From Flavobacterium oncorhynchi (GTDB lineage Bacteria > Bacteroidota > Bacteroidia > Flavobacteriales > Flavobacteriaceae), in NCBI RefSeq assembly GCF_002217355.1, contig NZ_MUHA01000017.1, positions 62,001-126,000 of the forward strand: DNA of 64,000 nt, in the 5' to 3' direction. Of this stretch, positions 63,039 through 64,000 are shown piece after piece; within the stretch, counting starts at the first letter, position 1; every line of letters begins with the position of its first letter. The notes under the pieces are model-generated. The model was not told the origin of the DNA, did no database searches, and saw only the letters and a list, made by a program, of their open reading frames with translations. The position numbers and the translations under genes are program-made.

Positions 63039-63980
63039 CTATTCTAAAAAATTAATGACCGCGTCATTTGTAATTTTCGCTTGGTCAATGGTTAAAAAAT
63101 GCCCCGCATCTTTAATAGTTTGAGTTTTGCAGTTTATTAAAAATTTTTGTGCTCTTGTCAGACTTTCTTCAGAGTTGATAACGTCATGATCTCCAATTAA
63201 TACCAATACTGGATTTGTAATTGATTGTAATTCTTCATCTGAAAACGGGCGCATTTTAAGCATACTGGAATTTGATTTTGCATATTTGTTTGCCAAATAA
63301 AACTGCCTTTTGTAAACAGGGTTTATGTTTTCAGGATGCGTTGAGAATGTTTCTAGCGTTTTACTGAATTTTTTTTCACTTGGGAAAAGCTTCAACAGCA
63401 ATGCAGAACTTGTTTTTCTAACTTTATCTATGAATTTAAAAGTCTGTGCAGGACTTAATAGAACTATTTTATCAATAGAATTTGTTTTTTCAGAAGCTAA
63501 TAATGCGGCGATCCAACCGCCTCTTGATGCTCCAATAATATCGAATTGTTTTAATTTATAGAAACTGAAAATTTCATTGTACCAAATCACAATTTCTTTT
63601 GAAGAAAGCGGTTTTGCTGTTAAAGTTGATTTTCCGGGTTCCATCAAAAAATCGATCGCATAAATTCTATGATTTTTTGCTAAAGCTTTAATGTTAGGAT
63701 ACCACATGGTTGAGGTTGCGTCCATTCCGTGAAGTAAAACCAAGCTTTTTCCGTTTTTTGGTCCCGCAATAATCACGTGCGCCGTTCCAAAGCTTGTTTT
63801 TACATTTTCTTCTGTATACGGAATATTCCAAAGTTTTAATGCTTTGTCGTACGCACTTAAATATGTCTTTTTTTCGCTTTTGGTTTCGAATATATAATCA
63901 TTAAATTTTGCTTCTTTAATTGATGAGCAACTTGTAATTACTAATAATATTAGGACTAATCTGAAGTATAATTTTTGCAT
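63039..63980 (-). CDS. Alpha/beta hydrolase lipoprotein
   Basis: Lipoprotein with lipobox VITSC (Cys18, counted from the ATG at 63980 that gives a proper signal peptide; a longer reading from 63995 uses a TTG). The hydrolase domain has VLLHGMDATSTMW, the nucleophile in IIGASRGGW, the acid in VLIGDHDV and the histidine in DAGHFLTID. A membrane-anchored esterase or lipase-like enzyme; the substrate is unknown. About 40 bases downstream lies uvrB on the same strand, so they may share a transcript. Promoter would lie outside the window or in the last 20 bases. Confidence 0.85.
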   Translation of the reverse strand: MQKLYFRLVLILLVITSCSSIKEAKFNDYIFETKSEKKTYLSAYDKALKLWNIPYTEENVKTSFGTAHVIIAGPKNGKSLVLLHGMDATSTMWYPNIKALAKNHRIYAIDFLMEPGKSTLTAKPLSSKEIVIWYNEIFSFYKLKQFDIIGASRGGWIAALLASEKTNSIDKIVLLSPAQTFKFIDKVRKTSSALLLKLFPSEKKFSKTLETFSTHPENINPVYKRQFYLANKYAKSNSSMLKMRPFSDEELQSITNPVLVLIGDHDVINSEESLTRAQKFLINCKTQTIKDAGHFLTIDQAKITNDAVINFLE

Positions 63981-64000
63981 TGCAATAAAATTCAATTTAG

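Noticed and set aside
1..64000. tRNA, rRNA, CRISPR or insertion sequence
   Set aside because: I looked through all spacers and saw no cloverleaf-type sequence, regular spaced repeats or transposase frames.

Overview
The window looks like chromosomal DNA of a Flavobacterium-type Bacteroidota. Evidence seen directly: AT-rich genes with A-rich start regions and no Shine-Dalgarno sequences, promoters of the TTTG-N19-TAnnTTTG type, a GLPGLI-family protein beside an outer-membrane barrel, many lipoproteins and Sec-secreted hypothetical proteins, and dispersed palindromic repeats behind genes. I see no rRNA, tRNA, CRISPR array, integrase or intact insertion sequence.

Layout. 1-5.2 kb: a partial amino-acid permease, a DUF695 protein, and a methionine gamma-lyase-like enzyme divergent from an Lrp/AsnC regulator. 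5.3-9.1 kb: an accessory run of minus-strand small secreted, lipoprotein and TPR genes, each followed by a related 3' element, so it resembles a cassette array. 9.6-20.4 kb: core genes lpdA, pabB-like, tilS, dsbD and amt, mixed with hypothetical envelope proteins. 20.8-25.1 kb: two secreted amidohydrolases holding three catalytic modules, only one of which keeps its metal ligands. 25.3-33.1 kb: comM and an ABC-F ATPase, split by a 4.2-kb accessory segment (small two-cysteine secreted peptide, GLPGLI protein, outer-membrane barrel) that is bordered by two diverged copies of the comM/ABC-F junction.

33.3-41.4 kb: small enzymes and regulators, including an ArsR regulator with two tandem SRPBCC genes and a visible operator, an esterase/GNAT pair, lipoproteins, a VOC protein and an XRE regulator. 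41.5-42.0 kb: a GIY-YIG endonuclease pseudogene inside a 49-bp inverted repeat. 42.1-51.6 kb: amino-acid and central metabolism (lysA, gltBD, sucC). 51.8-64.0 kb: a DUF5694 protein, a LytS/LytTR two-component pair, a DUF1456 protein, an esterase-dipeptide epimerase-KBL-like cluster, a TerB-like protein, a prolyl oligopeptidase, uvrB and an alpha/beta hydrolase lipoprotein.

How genes work together: gltB and gltD form glutamate synthase, and amt supplies ammonium; lpdA and sucC serve the 2-oxoacid dehydrogenase and TCA steps; the Lrp regulator probably controls the neighbouring sulfur amino-acid lyase; ArsR probably represses itself and the SRPBCC pair. Most notable for follow-up: the peptide/GLPGLI/barrel module and the evidence that it arrived by homologous recombination, the ABC-F 5' leader that hides its own start region and carries a start-stop mini-ORF, the cassette-like array at 5-8 kb, and the GIY-YIG element with inverted-repeat borders.
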